Shown piece by piece: positions 43,352 through 51,811 of a DNA stretch of 64,000 bases; within the stretch, counting starts at the first letter, position 1, and each line of letters opens with the position of its first letter. Made by a program: the position numbers and the translations under genes. The DNA lies in the NCBI RefSeq assembly GCF_002911015.1, contig NZ_KZ626842.1, forward strand, positions 1 through 64,000, given 5' to 3'. The DNA is from Streptomyces populi (GTDB taxonomy: Bacteria; Actinomycetota; Actinomycetes; Streptomycetales; Streptomycetaceae). Below the pieces are notes generated by a model. It was not told the DNA's origin. It searched no databases and saw only the letters and a list, made by a program, of their open reading frames with translations.

Positions 43352-45156
43352 TGTCCGGCGACCAGTCGCCGCCGGGCGAAGGACCTATGCCGCGGGAGGC
43401 GACCTTCCCGGAGACCCCGGACATCTGCGGGGCGTATCCGCGCCTTGCGGAGGACCAGATCGCACGTCTGGCGGAGCACGGGCAACGCCGGAGCATGGCT
43501 CCCGACGACGTGCTGATCCGGGAAGGGGAGCGCTGCGAGACGTTCTTCGTCGTCCTCAGCGGTACCGTCGCCGTCGTCGAGGACTACGGGACTCCCGAGG
43601 AGCACGTGCTGCGCGTGCACGGCCCCGGTCGTTTCATCGGCGAACTCGGGCTGCTGCACGGACAGGTGGCCTTCTACACCGCTGTCGCCAGGGAGCCGGG
43701 CGAAGTCCTCGTCGTCTCCCTGGACCGGCTGCGCCACCTGGTGTCCCAGGACCCCTCCATCGGGGACGTCGTGCTGCGCGCCTGCCTGGGCCGTCGCGCG
43801 CTGCTCGTCGGACAGGGCGCCGGCTTCCGCATCATCGGCTCGCGCTACTCGCCCGACACCCGGCGGCTGCGCGAGTTCGCCGTCCGCAACCGGCTGCCGC
43901 ACCGCTGGATCGACCTGGAGACCGACGAGGAGGCCGAGGACCTGCTGCGCCGCTTCGGCGTCGGACCGGAGGAGACACCGCTCGTCATCTGGCGGGACAC
44001 CACCCTGTTGCGCAACCCCAGCAACGCGGAACTGGCCCGGCTCATCGGCCTGCCGCAACTGCCCGCCGGAATCCGTCACGGCGACGTCCTCATCGTCGGC
44101 TCCGGACCCGGCGGCCTCGCTGCCGCGGTGTACGCCGCCTCCGAGGGCCTGAGCACCACCGTGGTGGAGGCGATGGCCACAGGCGGCCAGGCCGGCACGT
44201 CGTCCCGCATCGAGAACCTGCTCGGCTTCCCCGCCGGCATCTCCGGCGCCGAACTCACCGAACGTGCCGTGCTCCAGGCCGACAAGTTCGGCGCCAGGAT
44301 CAGCATTCCGGTGGAAGCGACCGCTCTCCATCACAAGGACGAGGACCACTACGTGGTGGCGTTCGCCGACGGCAGCGAGATCGCCGCCCGCGCCGTCGTC
44401 CTGGCCACGGGCGCCCGCTACCGCCGGCTCCAGGTGCCCGGCATCGAACGCCTGGAGGGAACGAGCGTCCACTACTCGGCGACCGTCTACGAGGCCCAGC
44501 AGTGCCGCACCGACCCGGTGGCCGTCGTCGGCGGAGGCAACTCGGCGGGCCAGGCGGTGCTGTTCCTCGCCGGGTACGCGCCGAAGGTGCACCTGCTGGT
44601 CCGAGGACCCAGCCTCGAGGCCAACATGTCCCGCTACCTGGTCGAGCAGGTCGAACGCCACCCGCGGGTGGAGGTCATGCTGCACACCGAAGTCACCGAG
44701 GTCATCGGCCAGGAGGTGCTGGAGGAGCTCGACGTGGTCGACAACCGCACGGGCGGGCACCGCCGACTCGCGGCAGGGGGGCTGTTCGTCTTCACCGGCG
44801 CCGACCCCCACACCGAGTGGCTCGCCGACAGCATCGCCCTCGACTCCCGCGGCTTCGTCCTCACCGGCCCGGAGGCCCAGGAGGCCTGCGCCCACCCGGA
44901 GGTGTGGCACGGCCGGGGGCGCTCGTGCATGACCCTGGAGACCAGCCTGCCCGGGATCTTCGCGGTGGGGGACGTCCGCAGCGGCTCGGTGAAGCGGGTG
45001 GCCTCGGCGGCCGGTGAGGGCGCGATGGCCATCCACTTCGTGCACCGGCACCTGGGGCACTCGGCCGCACCCGGCACCACGGGCACGCCCGCTGCCGCGG
45101 GCGGCTCGGACGCCTCCCCACGCACACGTCACAAGGAGTCCGCATGGCTCGCATGA
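43351..45156 (+). CDS. Fusion: cyclic-nucleotide-binding domain / thioredoxin-like / thioredoxin reductase-like flavoprotein
   Basis: A 601-residue protein. A CNB domain (about 35-150, VLIREGERCETFFVVLSGTV) is followed by a thioredoxin-fold part without CxxC (about 158-235). A TrxR-like flavoprotein then has FAD motif IVGSGPGGLAAAVYAA and NADPH motif VVGGGNSAGQAV. At the place of the redox CATC motif of thioredoxin reductase, the sequence reads VHYSATVYEA, with no cysteine pair. It therefore cannot reduce thioredoxin by the usual dithiol route. ATG 43351 is coupled to the ZnF gene; ATG 43387, with GAAGGA upstream, is an alternative. It is probably a ligand-gated oxidoreductase or sensor working with the ZnF_UBP protein and thioredoxin. 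Confidence 0.88.
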   Translation: MSGDQSPPGEGPMPREATFPETPDICGAYPRLAEDQIARLAEHGQRRSMAPDDVLIREGERCETFFVVLSGTVAVVEDYGTPEEHVLRVHGPGRFIGELGLLHGQVAFYTAVAREPGEVLVVSLDRLRHLVSQDPSIGDVVLRACLGRRALLVGQGAGFRIIGSRYSPDTRRLREFAVRNRLPHRWIDLETDEEAEDLLRRFGVGPEETPLVIWRDTTLLRNPSNAELARLIGLPQLPAGIRHGDVLIVGSGPGGLAAAVYAASEGLSTTVVEAMATGGQAGTSSRIENLLGFPAGISGAELTERAVLQADKFGARISIPVEATALHHKDEDHYVVAFADGSEIAARAVVLATGARYRRLQVPGIERLEGTSVHYSATVYEAQQCRTDPVAVVGGGNSAGQAVLFLAGYAPKVHLLVRGPSLEANMSRYLVEQVERHPRVEVMLHTEVTEVIGQEVLEELDVVDNRTGGHRRLAAGGLFVFTGADPHTEWLADSIALDSRGFVLTGPEAQEACAHPEVWHGRGRSCMTLETSLPGIFAVGDVRSGSVKRVASAAGEGAMAIHFVHRHLGHSAAPGTTGTPAAAGGSDASPRTRHKESAWLA

Positions 45157-45189
45157 CGAACGGCGGGCGATGAGATCACGAGAAGGAAG

Positions 45190-45420
45190 ATGGAGGCGAT
45201 GGCGGTGGCCGTGCCCGTCCGGCGGCACCGCGGTGGCGGTCTGAAGGAAAGGCCCGTCCGGGCACCCACCCCTCTCAGCCCCCTGGTCGAGGTCGACGAA
45301 CTGCTCAACCAGGTGAGCGGCCTGCGGGAGTCGGCGGCGGGCGCGACACCGGCGGCCGCGTGGACGCCTCTCGCGAACGTGTCGGAGTCCGACGACGCGT
45401 TCCACAGAGATGGGGATACG
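45190..45420 (+). pseudogene. Truncated hsp20 small heat-shock gene (5' fragment)
   Basis: The frame from ATG 45190 (or 45199) encodes PLVEVDELLNQVSG and later AAWTPLANVSESDDAFHRDGD. This is the start of an actinobacterial Hsp20 up to the first strand of the alpha-crystallin domain (normally xDISETDDAYxVEVDLPGV). Homology stops after about 75 residues and the conserved LPGV strand is absent, so the rest was lost. It lies 33 nt behind the flavoprotein gene, consistent with an original chaperone-operon member cut by a rearrangement at the island end. Confidence 0.6.
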
Positions 45421-45469
45421 GCCTGCACGGTGCGGTTGGTCGGCATGGTCCCGACGCACACGTCAGAGC

Positions 45470-45812
45470 CCGGGCTACCGACCGATCATGGCCCGATCGC
45501 CCACCGCATCCACCTCCAGATCCGAAATGCCCGAGGAACATCGCTACTTGTGGACCGGGCGTGCCGTCACCCGGCACCGCGGCGACCGGGGCGAACCCGG
45601 CAAGACCTTCGCCATCGTCCTCGGCTGCGAGATCCGCCACGCCCCACCGCCTCGTCTACGCCGACGGCCTCGACCTCACCGATGTCTCCGCCGCCACCCA
45701 CATAGGCATGGGCTGCCGCGTCTGCGAACGCCTCGACTGCCCCCAGCACGCCGCACCACCTCTCGGCCACCCGCTGCGGATCGACCAGGACCTGGCCGGC
45801 TCTCGTCTTCTC
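45470..45812 (+). pseudogene. Remnant of ScfR/RamB-type regulator (C-terminal part), frameshifted
   Basis: Homology is spread over two frames: GPIAHRIHLQI, then EMPEEHRYLWTGRAV and GEPGKTFAIVLGCEIRHA, then HRLVYADGLDLTDVSAATHI followed by GMGCRVCERLDCPQ. This is the C-terminal ligand/iron-sulfur-like domain of XRE-family short-chain fatty-acyl regulators (ScfR/RamB), including the CRVCERxxCPQ cysteine cluster. At least two frameshifts (near 45518 and 45640) and loss of the N-terminal half make it non-functional. It abuts repeat copy B. Confidence 0.65.
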
Positions 45813-45828
45813 ACGCGACATCAAAAAA

Positions 45829-46092
45829 GTCAGCAACGGGTCAGTGTGAGTCCTCGAACACCTGGCGACAGCAGACCGAACATGCGAAACGATGTAATCT
45901 CCGAAGACCGCCCTTGACCTGCAGTGGCAGGCAGGGAGCAGACGAATCGGGAGTTTCTTCGTGTTTCGTACAGTATTCAAGTCCAAGATCTAGAATCTGG
46001 GCGTTTGTGCAGGTCAGGAGCCTTGTGGGGTTGCTCAGGTCAGCAAATGGTCAGCATCGGGCGTGGGAGCGTCCCAGCTCGCTGACCTGGCG
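45829..46092 (+). repeat. panD-derived attachment-site repeat, copy B
   Basis: Direct repeat of 25009-25272. It has a panD-like leader (CCCTTGACCTGCA near 45911), GTG 45961 coding VFRTVFKSKI, and an in-frame TAG at 45991. The core TTCAAGTCCAAGATC is at 45976-45990. The right arm has AGGTCAGG at 46011, AGGTCAGC at 46037, TGGTCAGC at 46048 and inverted GCTGACCT at 46081. TAATCT (45895-45900) lines up with TACAGT before panD and TACGCT in copy A, so each copy may carry its own promoter -10. I interpret it as the junction between two tandem islands. Confidence 0.8.
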
Positions 46093-46249
46093 GCCGCCGT
46101 GGCGGGGGCCTGCGTGGGTGGGCGATGACGTGCTGAGCGCGCCCCCTGGGTGAGATGTCCGAGGGAAGGACGGGCGGCGCCCGACCCGTACGTACGACGG
46201 GGACCCCGTATCAGCCATGCCGCCGCCTCCCGGCAGCGATACTGGACGC

Positions 46250-46612
46250 ATGGACGCGACGACCACCGCCCCCCGTGCCGAGGTGCTGCGGGACCGCTAC
46301 CGCAGCCGACTGCCCGAGCGCTTGCAGGAGCTGGCCGGCCCCGTCGAGGGCGATGTGGACCTGCCGCTCCACATCGTCTGGTCCGGGCGGACGAGCTACA
46401 GCCTGGACCGTCCGAAGTCCTGCATGACGCTCTACCGGACCGTCCTCGCCGAAGGACTGAGCGAGGACCTGGTGGCTCTCCTGCACCACCGGCTGCTCGC
46501 CGAGCAGTGGCCCGTGCTGCGACGCTTGATCAGTCCCTACATCCGCGAGGTCTGGGAGGACGCCTTCCCCGAGCTGCTCCGCACCGCTCCGGCCGGCACG
46601 ACCGCCGCGTGA
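46250..46612 (+). CDS. Small protein upstream of an AbiEii-type toxin (possible antitoxin)
   Basis: A 120-residue, mostly helical protein with no motif I know (LRDRYRSRLPERLQEL, then LPLHIVWSGRTSYSLDRPKS). ATG 46250 is chosen because the residues before it are low-complexity; no good ribosome site is visible. Its stop overlaps the GTG of the nucleotidyltransferase gene (GTGA), an arrangement typical of paired toxin-antitoxin genes. No DNA-binding helix-turn-helix is obvious, so antitoxin function is inferred only from position. Confidence 0.65.
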   Translation: MDATTTAPRAEVLRDRYRSRLPERLQELAGPVEGDVDLPLHIVWSGRTSYSLDRPKSCMTLYRTVLAEGLSEDLVALLHHRLLAEQWPVLRRLISPYIREVWEDAFPELLRTAPAGTTAA

Positions 46613-47268
46613 AGCTCACTCCGCTCCACGAGCGTCTCCTCGCCGACATCCTCGACCTCGGCTCCCCCTACCCTCTGGTCCTCACCGGCGGATACGCCGT
46701 GCAGGCCCACGGCCTGGTCGAACGCTTCAGCCGTGACCTCGACGTCGCCACCGAGAACCCCGCTCCGATGCAGGAGATCGTCGCCTCACTCACAGCGGGC
46801 CTCAGCGCGCGCGGATGGCGGACCACGCACGTCCAGACCGATCCGCTCAGCGGCCGGTTCCTCGTCACCGATCCGGACACCGGCGAGGAGTGCGAGGTCG
46901 ACGTCCTCAAGGAGGCGTTCTGGGCCCCGCCTGCCCAGACCCCCTACGGCCCCGTTCTTTCCCTCGACGACGTGATCGGCACCAAGGTCCGTGCCCTCGC
47001 CGACCGCGGCACCGTCCGCGACCTCATCGACGTCCAGGCCGCCTCCCGTCACCGCTCCACCGCCGACCTCGAATCCCTGGGCCGCCGTCGCGCCCACGAC
47101 GAGTTCAGCCTCGAAGACCTTCGGGACCGGCTGATCGGCGCGGACTGGTACGAGGACGAGGACTACACCGCGTACGGGCTCACCTCCCGGCAGATCGAAG
47201 AACTCAAGGCGTGGGCGCTGGAGTGGGCGGAGGATCTGGGTGCGCGGATCCATGACGAGAACACCTGA
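46609..47268 (+). CDS. AbiEii/AbiGii-type nucleotidyltransferase (toxin-like)
   Basis: A 219-residue protein with the minimal nucleotidyltransferase signature LVLTGGYAVQAHGLVERFSR followed directly by DLDVA (GG...RxSxDLD). A second acidic strand, CEVDVLKE, and LDDVIGTKVRALADRGTVRD, as in AbiEii toxins, follow. These proteins modify tRNA or other targets and act in type IV toxin-antitoxin or phage-abortive systems. It is translated by GTGA overlap from the upstream gene. The TGA stop (47266-47268) touches the left inverted repeat of an IS element, so the native C-terminus may have been changed by that insertion. Confidence 0.8.
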   Translation: MKLTPLHERLLADILDLGSPYPLVLTGGYAVQAHGLVERFSRDLDVATENPAPMQEIVASLTAGLSARGWRTTHVQTDPLSGRFLVTDPDTGEECEVDVLKEAFWAPPAQTPYGPVLSLDDVIGTKVRALADRGTVRDLIDVQAASRHRSTADLESLGRRRAHDEFSLEDLRDRLIGADWYEDEDYTAYGLTSRQIEELKAWALEWAEDLGARIHDENT

Positions 47269-48394
47269 GAGGTCGTTTTCGCCTGTCCTGCCTGGTTATT
47301 AGGCGATTCTCTGGGTGATGGATGGTGGTGCAGGCGAGGTCTTGGAGGCCGTCGATACCTGCGGGTCAGGGGATGTTGCTGATGGGGCGGAAAGGGCCGC
47401 AATCCTGTCTCATCCCAGGATGCCCGGTCCTCGAGGTTGTGTGCTTCGAGCGCCGATTCGGCGCGACTGGGCGCACTCGGGTCGGGGCAGTACGCCGGAA
47501 GCATGGCCAAGCGACGCCCGTATCCGAGTGATCTGTCCGATGCCCGCTGGGAGTTGATCGAGCCGGTCCTGGCGGCCTGGCGCTTCGAGCGCCGCGGCAG
47601 AGCTCTGGACTTCGGCCGGCCGCCCGAGCACGACCTGCGCGACATCATGGACGCGATCTTGTACGTGGACCGCACCGGCGTCCAGTGGCGCTACCTCCCG
47701 CACGACTTCCCGCACTGGAACACGGTCTACGGCTACTTCGCCAGGTGGCAGCAGGAAGGCGTGTTCGCCCAGCTCAACGGCCTGCTCAGGTAACTCTTGC
47801 GACAGAAGGAGGGACGGGAGGCCGAACCGTCTGCCTGCGTGATCGACGCGCAGAGCGTGAAAACCTCCACCAGCGCGCTCGCCTCCAGCCAGGGCATCGA
47901 CGCCGGGAAGAAGATCGTGGGCAGGAAGCGGAGCATCGTCACCGACACGATCGGCCTTCTCCTCGCCGTGCTGGTCACTGCGGCGAGCGTGCAGGACTCT
48001 ATCGCCGGCACCCAGCTCCTGGACCAGGTGGCCGCCGAACATCCCGGCATCCGCAAGGTGTGGGTCGACGGCGGCTACCGCCACCACCTCGTCGAGCACG
48101 CCGCCGGCCTCGGCATCGACATGGAAATCACTCAACGCAAGCCCGGAACCAGGGGATTCACCCCGATTCCGAAGCGGTGGGTGGTCGAGCGGACCTACGG
48201 CTGGCTCATGCTCCATCGCCGCCTGGCCCGCGACTACGAAACCCTGACCGCCCGCTCCGAAGCCATGATCCACATCGCCATGACCGACCTCATGACCCGC
48301 CGCCTCACCGGCGAGAACACCATCTCCTGGCGTGACCCGACACCACAGACCAAACACCAGATTCCGGGATGAAACGACGGAAGAAAACGACCTC
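47268..48394 (+). mobile_element. IS5-family insertion sequence (IS-1)
   Basis: Terminal inverted repeats AGAGGTCGTTTTC (47268-47280) and its complement GAAAACGACCTCT (48383-48395) bound a 1.1-kb element with one transposase frame. It is inserted exactly at the stop codon of the nucleotidyltransferase gene. Its right end abuts the left end of a second IS. Confidence 0.85.
47503..48372 (+). pseudogene. IS5-family transposase with in-frame stop
   Basis: The N-terminal part from ATG 47503 has [16 protein letters not shown] and [20 protein letters not shown]. It is stopped by TAA at 47791. The same frame then continues with the whole catalytic part: SACVIDAQSVKTS (D), VDGGYRHH (D) and RWVVERTYGW (E). 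Because the frame is unchanged on both sides, this is a nonsense mutation (a Glu codon is expected there) and not programmed frameshifting. The transposase is probably inactive unless the stop is read through. Confidence 0.85.
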
Positions 48395-49281
48395 TAACAG
48401 AAGCTGTTGATCATGTGACCTCCAGCTTGGACGGTCGTTGGTCCGAGTGTGGGAACACGTCAGTCGCGTCCTTGGATCGTGTCGGATGAACTGTGGTCGC
48501 TGATCGAGTCGTTGCTGCCCGAGCCGGGTCCGAAGCTGGTCGAGGGCAGGCTGCGGATCCCGGACCGGCAAGCCTTGTGCGGGATCCTGTTCGTGCTGCG
48601 CACCGGCATCCAGTGGGAGTACCTGCCCCAGGAGCTGGGCTTCGGCTCGGGCATGACCTGCTGGCGGCGTCTGGCCGCGTGGAACGAGGCCGGCGTGTGG
48701 GACGAACTGCACCTGGTGCTGCTGAGGAGGCTGCGGGCGGCGAAGAAGCTGGACTGGTCGCGGGCGGTGATCGACTCCTCCCATGTCCGGGCGACCCGGC
48801 AGGGCCCAAAAGCGGACCCAGCCCGGTCGACCGAGCGCGTCCGGGCAGCAAGCACCACGTCGTCACCGACGCCCAGGGCATCCCGCTCGCGGTGTCGCTG
48901 ACCGGCGGGAACCGCAATGACGTCACGCAGTTGGTGCCTCTGATCGACAAGATCCCGGCGGTTGCCGGCGTCGTCGGCCAGCCGCGACGTCGGCCAGCCG
49001 CGACGTCGGCCCGACGCGCTTCTTGTGGACCGCGGTTACGATCACGACAAGTACCGCCGCCTGCTCCGGGCCCGTGGCATCCGATCCGTGATCGCCGAAC
49101 GCGGCCAACCACACGGCTCCGGCCTGGGCGTCTTCCGCTGGGTCGTCGAGCCGACCATCGCCTGGCTCCACGGCTTCCGCCGCCTGCGCATCCGCTGGGA
49201 ACGACGCGACGACATCCACGAAGCATTCCTAGGCCTCGCCACCTGCCTCATCACCCACCGACACGTCCAACGCCTTTGTTA
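48395..49281 (+). mobile_element. IS5-family insertion sequence (IS-2)
   Basis: Imperfect inverted repeats TAACAGAAGCTGTTG (48395-48409) and CCAACGCCTTTGTTA (49267-49281) match at 11 of 15 positions when one is complemented. They enclose a degenerate transposase gene of a different IS5 subgroup from IS-1. It directly abuts IS-1. Confidence 0.75.
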
Positions 49282-49282
49282 A
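48449..49282 (+). pseudogene. Frameshifted IS5-family transposase
   Basis: The first segment (from 48449) reads VSDELWSLIESLLPEP up to RAVIDSSHVRA. Around 48805 the frame shifts, and SKHHVVTDAQGIPLAVSLTG continues in a second frame. Near 48990, a 16-bp tandem duplication (CGGCCAGCCGCGACGT twice) shifts it again into DALLVDRGYDHDKYRRLL, then HGSGLGVFRWVVEPTIAW. In the last catalytic block the expected R-T after VVE is P-T. The gene is dead. Confidence 0.85.
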
Positions 49283-49542
49283 GACCTCTAAAGCGCTCCG
49301 CAGTGAACGCGCGCTTGCCGGCCGCAGTCCCCATCGTGGCCGATGGGGCGCTGGTGGAGTGGGGACCTGCGTCGATGCGGCGTGTCGCGGTTTCCCGCGA
49401 AATCCGGTGGAGTCTCAGCGGCCGGAGGTGGTTGGGTCCTGCTCAATGCTTCGCTGACACGGCCCGGCACAGTGCGAGGCGCAAGGTCCGAATCGCAGGC
49501 GCGATCTAGCACGCGTGTCGTCGAGTGATGGAGGTTGTCGCG

Positions 49543-50331
49543 GTGGCTGGTTATGGGGCGCTTTCCGACGTATACGAGTGGCTGATCGGGGACGACAGGT
49601 TGACCCCCGCCCAGGCAGCCGCGGTTTACTGCAGCGATGTCGTGGGCTCTCTGCCGCCCAACGCGCGCGTCCTCGACTGCGCGTGTGGAACCGGCCAGCT
49701 CGCCGTCGGTCTCGCGGGTCTTGGCCTTGACGTGGTCGCCGCAGACGCCAGCAATGGGATGGTTCGCCGGACCGAGAAGGCCGCCGACGAGCAGGGTGTC
49801 TCGCTTCGAGCCCTCCGCGCGAGCTGGGACGAGCTGCCCGACCACCTGGAGGACTCCACGTTCGATCTGGTGTTCTGCGTCGGCAACTCGCTCGGGCACG
49901 CCGAGGGCGCAGCCGGGCGCCTGACCGCACTGGAAGCGATGTCGCGGCTGCTGAATCCGGGCGGACGCCTCGTGCTCACGTCACGCAACTGGGAGCTCGT
50001 GCGCTCCGCCGGCTCACGGGTAGACGTCCGCGATCGACTCATCCGCCGCAACGACCGCGATGCGGTCGTCAGCTACTACTGGCAGATCGAGCAGCGCTGG
50101 GAGCAGGAACACTTCCTCGAGATCGTGGTCGCCCAGATCGAGCCGGATGGGGCAGTGCGAGCCTGCTCGGAGCGGTTGTCCATCTGGCCCTACCGGTACG
50201 AGGACCTCGTGGCGCAGTTGCGCAGTGTCGGGCTCACGGTGCAGTCCACCACCTTCGACCCCGAGAGCGATGGATACCTGGTGGTCGCCAGCCGCGACCA
50301 GGCGCGAGGCACGTCTGAGCCGACGCGCTGA
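49543..50331 (+). CDS. Class I SAM-dependent methyltransferase
   Basis: A 262-residue protein with motif I VLDCACGTGQLAVGLA, motif II VVAADASNGM, and FDLVFCVGNSLGHAEG typical of small-molecule methyltransferases. An NPGGRLVLTSRNWE post-motif strand is present. GTG 49543 is selected because GGAGG ends 8 nt upstream; ATG 49528 is an alternative. It is the only intact gene between IS-2 and the next transposase remnant, and looks like cargo of the decayed island. Substrate unknown; the family resembles glycine/sarcosine-type N-methyltransferases only in general layout. Confidence 0.85.
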   Translation: MAGYGALSDVYEWLIGDDRLTPAQAAAVYCSDVVGSLPPNARVLDCACGTGQLAVGLAGLGLDVVAADASNGMVRRTEKAADEQGVSLRALRASWDELPDHLEDSTFDLVFCVGNSLGHAEGAAGRLTALEAMSRLLNPGGRLVLTSRNWELVRSAGSRVDVRDRLIRRNDRDAVVSYYWQIEQRWEQEHFLEIVVAQIEPDGAVRACSERLSIWPYRYEDLVAQLRSVGLTVQSTTFDPESDGYLVVASRDQARGTSEPTR

Positions 50332-50344
50332 TCCGCCTTTCGTC

Positions 50345-50965
50345 GTTGCCGACCTGCCGGCTCGCGACCGCCTGCAGCGGGTTCTTCGCAAAGTGTTCAG
50401 CGCTTGAAGCGGTTGCTGCGGGTGCGGTCCTCGCCGCGCCGGCTTCCGACCTGCGGGCCGCGGCCTGCACCGCCTCCACCAAGGCATTCGTGATCCTGGA
50501 CGGCACGCCGCTGCCGATCGACCGAATCGCGGCCGACCGGTCCTTCTGCTTTGGGAAACATGAGAAGCACGGCAGGAACGTGCAGATCATCACCGATCCC
50601 GCCGGGCGACTGGTGTGGGCGTCGCCTGCACTGCCCGGCGCGGTTCACGACATCAAGGCCGCGCGAATCCACGGCATCATCGACGTCCTGGAGGAAGCCG
50701 GCGTGGAGTGCTGGGCCGACAAGGGTTGCCGAGGCGTCCGGCGGCACCATACGGCTGCCCTGTTAGGGTCGCTGGGAGACGCTTTCCGCAGGTTCAGCAG
50801 GCTGTCAACCGCTCGCATGCGAGGATCCGTGCGCTCGTCGAGCAGGCCATGGCCACCCTCAAGTCCTGGCGGCTCCTGCGCGAAGCTGCGATGTTCCACG
50901 ACTCGCATCACCAGCCTGGTTCAGGTCGTCCTCACCTTGCATCTGACCTGTTCAACCTGAGGTTG
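50345..50965 (+). pseudogene. Transposase remnant (DDE type), truncated and frameshifted
   Basis: Pieces of one transposase occur in alternating frames: VILDGTPLPIDRIAADRSF, GRNVQIITDPAGRLVWASPA and AVHDIKAARIHGIIDVLEEA in one, then VNRSHARIRALVEQAMATLK in another, then CSTTRITSLVQVVLTLHLTC back in the first. The 5' end is missing and at least two frameshifts are present. Its right end meets the truncated FKBP gene, so this element probably caused that truncation. Confidence 0.75.
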
Positions 50966-50991
50966 GAAACAGCTCACGGACTGCCTCACGG

Positions 50992-51255
50992 TCAGCTCAC
51001 TTCAGTAGCTGGGGAATTACGTGAACTTCCGCTGATGACCTTGCCGCTGCCCAGGGCGAACTTGAACAGCTGGTCCCGGTCCCAGGAGGCATCGAACTCC
51101 TTCCCGGACTCGAAGGTCACTCCGACATAGTGGACCCTGACCACCATGCCCGGCTTGACCTCAGCCCCGTCACCGACGACCAGGTCCCGGATGACCAGCT
51201 CGGCAGGAGCGTCACCCTCTGGAACGTCGACCTCGGGCTTTGTCGGTTCACTCAT
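50992..51255 (-). pseudogene. 3'-truncated FKBP-type peptidyl-prolyl isomerase gene
   Basis: From ATG 51255 the product reads ELVIRDLVVGDGAEVKPG, VRVHYVGVTFESGKEFDASW and FKFALGSGKVI, the N-terminal half of an FKBP. It then leaves the family after about 74 residues; the expected WDQGVxGMKVGGRR and C-terminal strands are gone, replaced by SGSSRNSPATEVS. The break (near 51030) coincides with the edge of the transposase remnant. Without the second half of the active site it should be inactive. Confidence 0.75.
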
Positions 51256-51730
51256 CGCAGCCTCATCACTTTCCGTCGGAAGGCGTCGGACCAGCCGGAC
51301 ACGTGGACATCCCATGCGGCGGATGGTCGCGCTACCGAGAGTGCCGGTCCGCGCCTTCTCTTCTCAACCGCGACCCTGAGCGCAGGTGATACCGACGCTT
51401 GGGCAGACCTCGGCGCACCTGCTCACCGCGGCAATACCAAATGAGTCCACCCCTCGGTCCCGCTCCGAGCTCGCACTCGTTCACGGGCAGGGGTCGAATC
51501 GACTCCGGGCGGGCCGCGTGCTGCCGATCCTCAACTTGCCTGACGAGATGTCAGGTAAGTCAGCGTCCACTCAGCATCAGTCCCGCACGGTTCTTCGCGC
51601 ATGGGTCGAGTCGGTGGCCCTGCGGCAGTCTGGTCGGCGCGGAAATGCGCAGGCGGGGTGCCTGGTCGCAGCAGCACACGATGTTCCTGAAAGTCTTCGA
51701 GTCCAAGGCGTGTCGATGTACAGTGTGGGA
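51256..51730. other. Spacer upstream of panD, no intact gene
   Basis: About 475 bp without a credible gene. It includes an A+T-richer patch near 51540-51560. At 51694-51707 the sequence CTTCGAGTCCAAGG resembles the att core TTCAAGTCCAAGA and may be a decayed further copy. TACAGT at 51719-51724 with TTCGAG 17 bp upstream is a possible panD promoter. Confidence 0.4.
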
Positions 51731-51811
51731 CGCCTTTGACCTGCAAAAAGCGGGCAGGGAGCCGTCTTCCAGGAGTCCAAAGTGCTGCGTACTCTGTTCA
51801 AGTCCAAGATC
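51731..51811 (+). repeat. panD 5' end, homologous to att copies A and B (copy C)
   Basis: The leader CTTTGACCTGCAAAAAGCGG and the first ten codons of panD match the panD-like parts of the repeats at 25009 and 45829. The core TTCAAGTCCAAGATC (51797-51811) is identical in all three. After the core the similarity ends and true panD continues with CACCGTGCC. In an attachment-site model this is the rightmost junction, carrying the intact gene body. Confidence 0.8.

Noticed and set aside
47503..48372. Programmed ribosomal frameshift making the IS-1 transposase from two frames
   Set aside because: Both halves are in the same frame separated by a single TAA, so no frameshift is involved.
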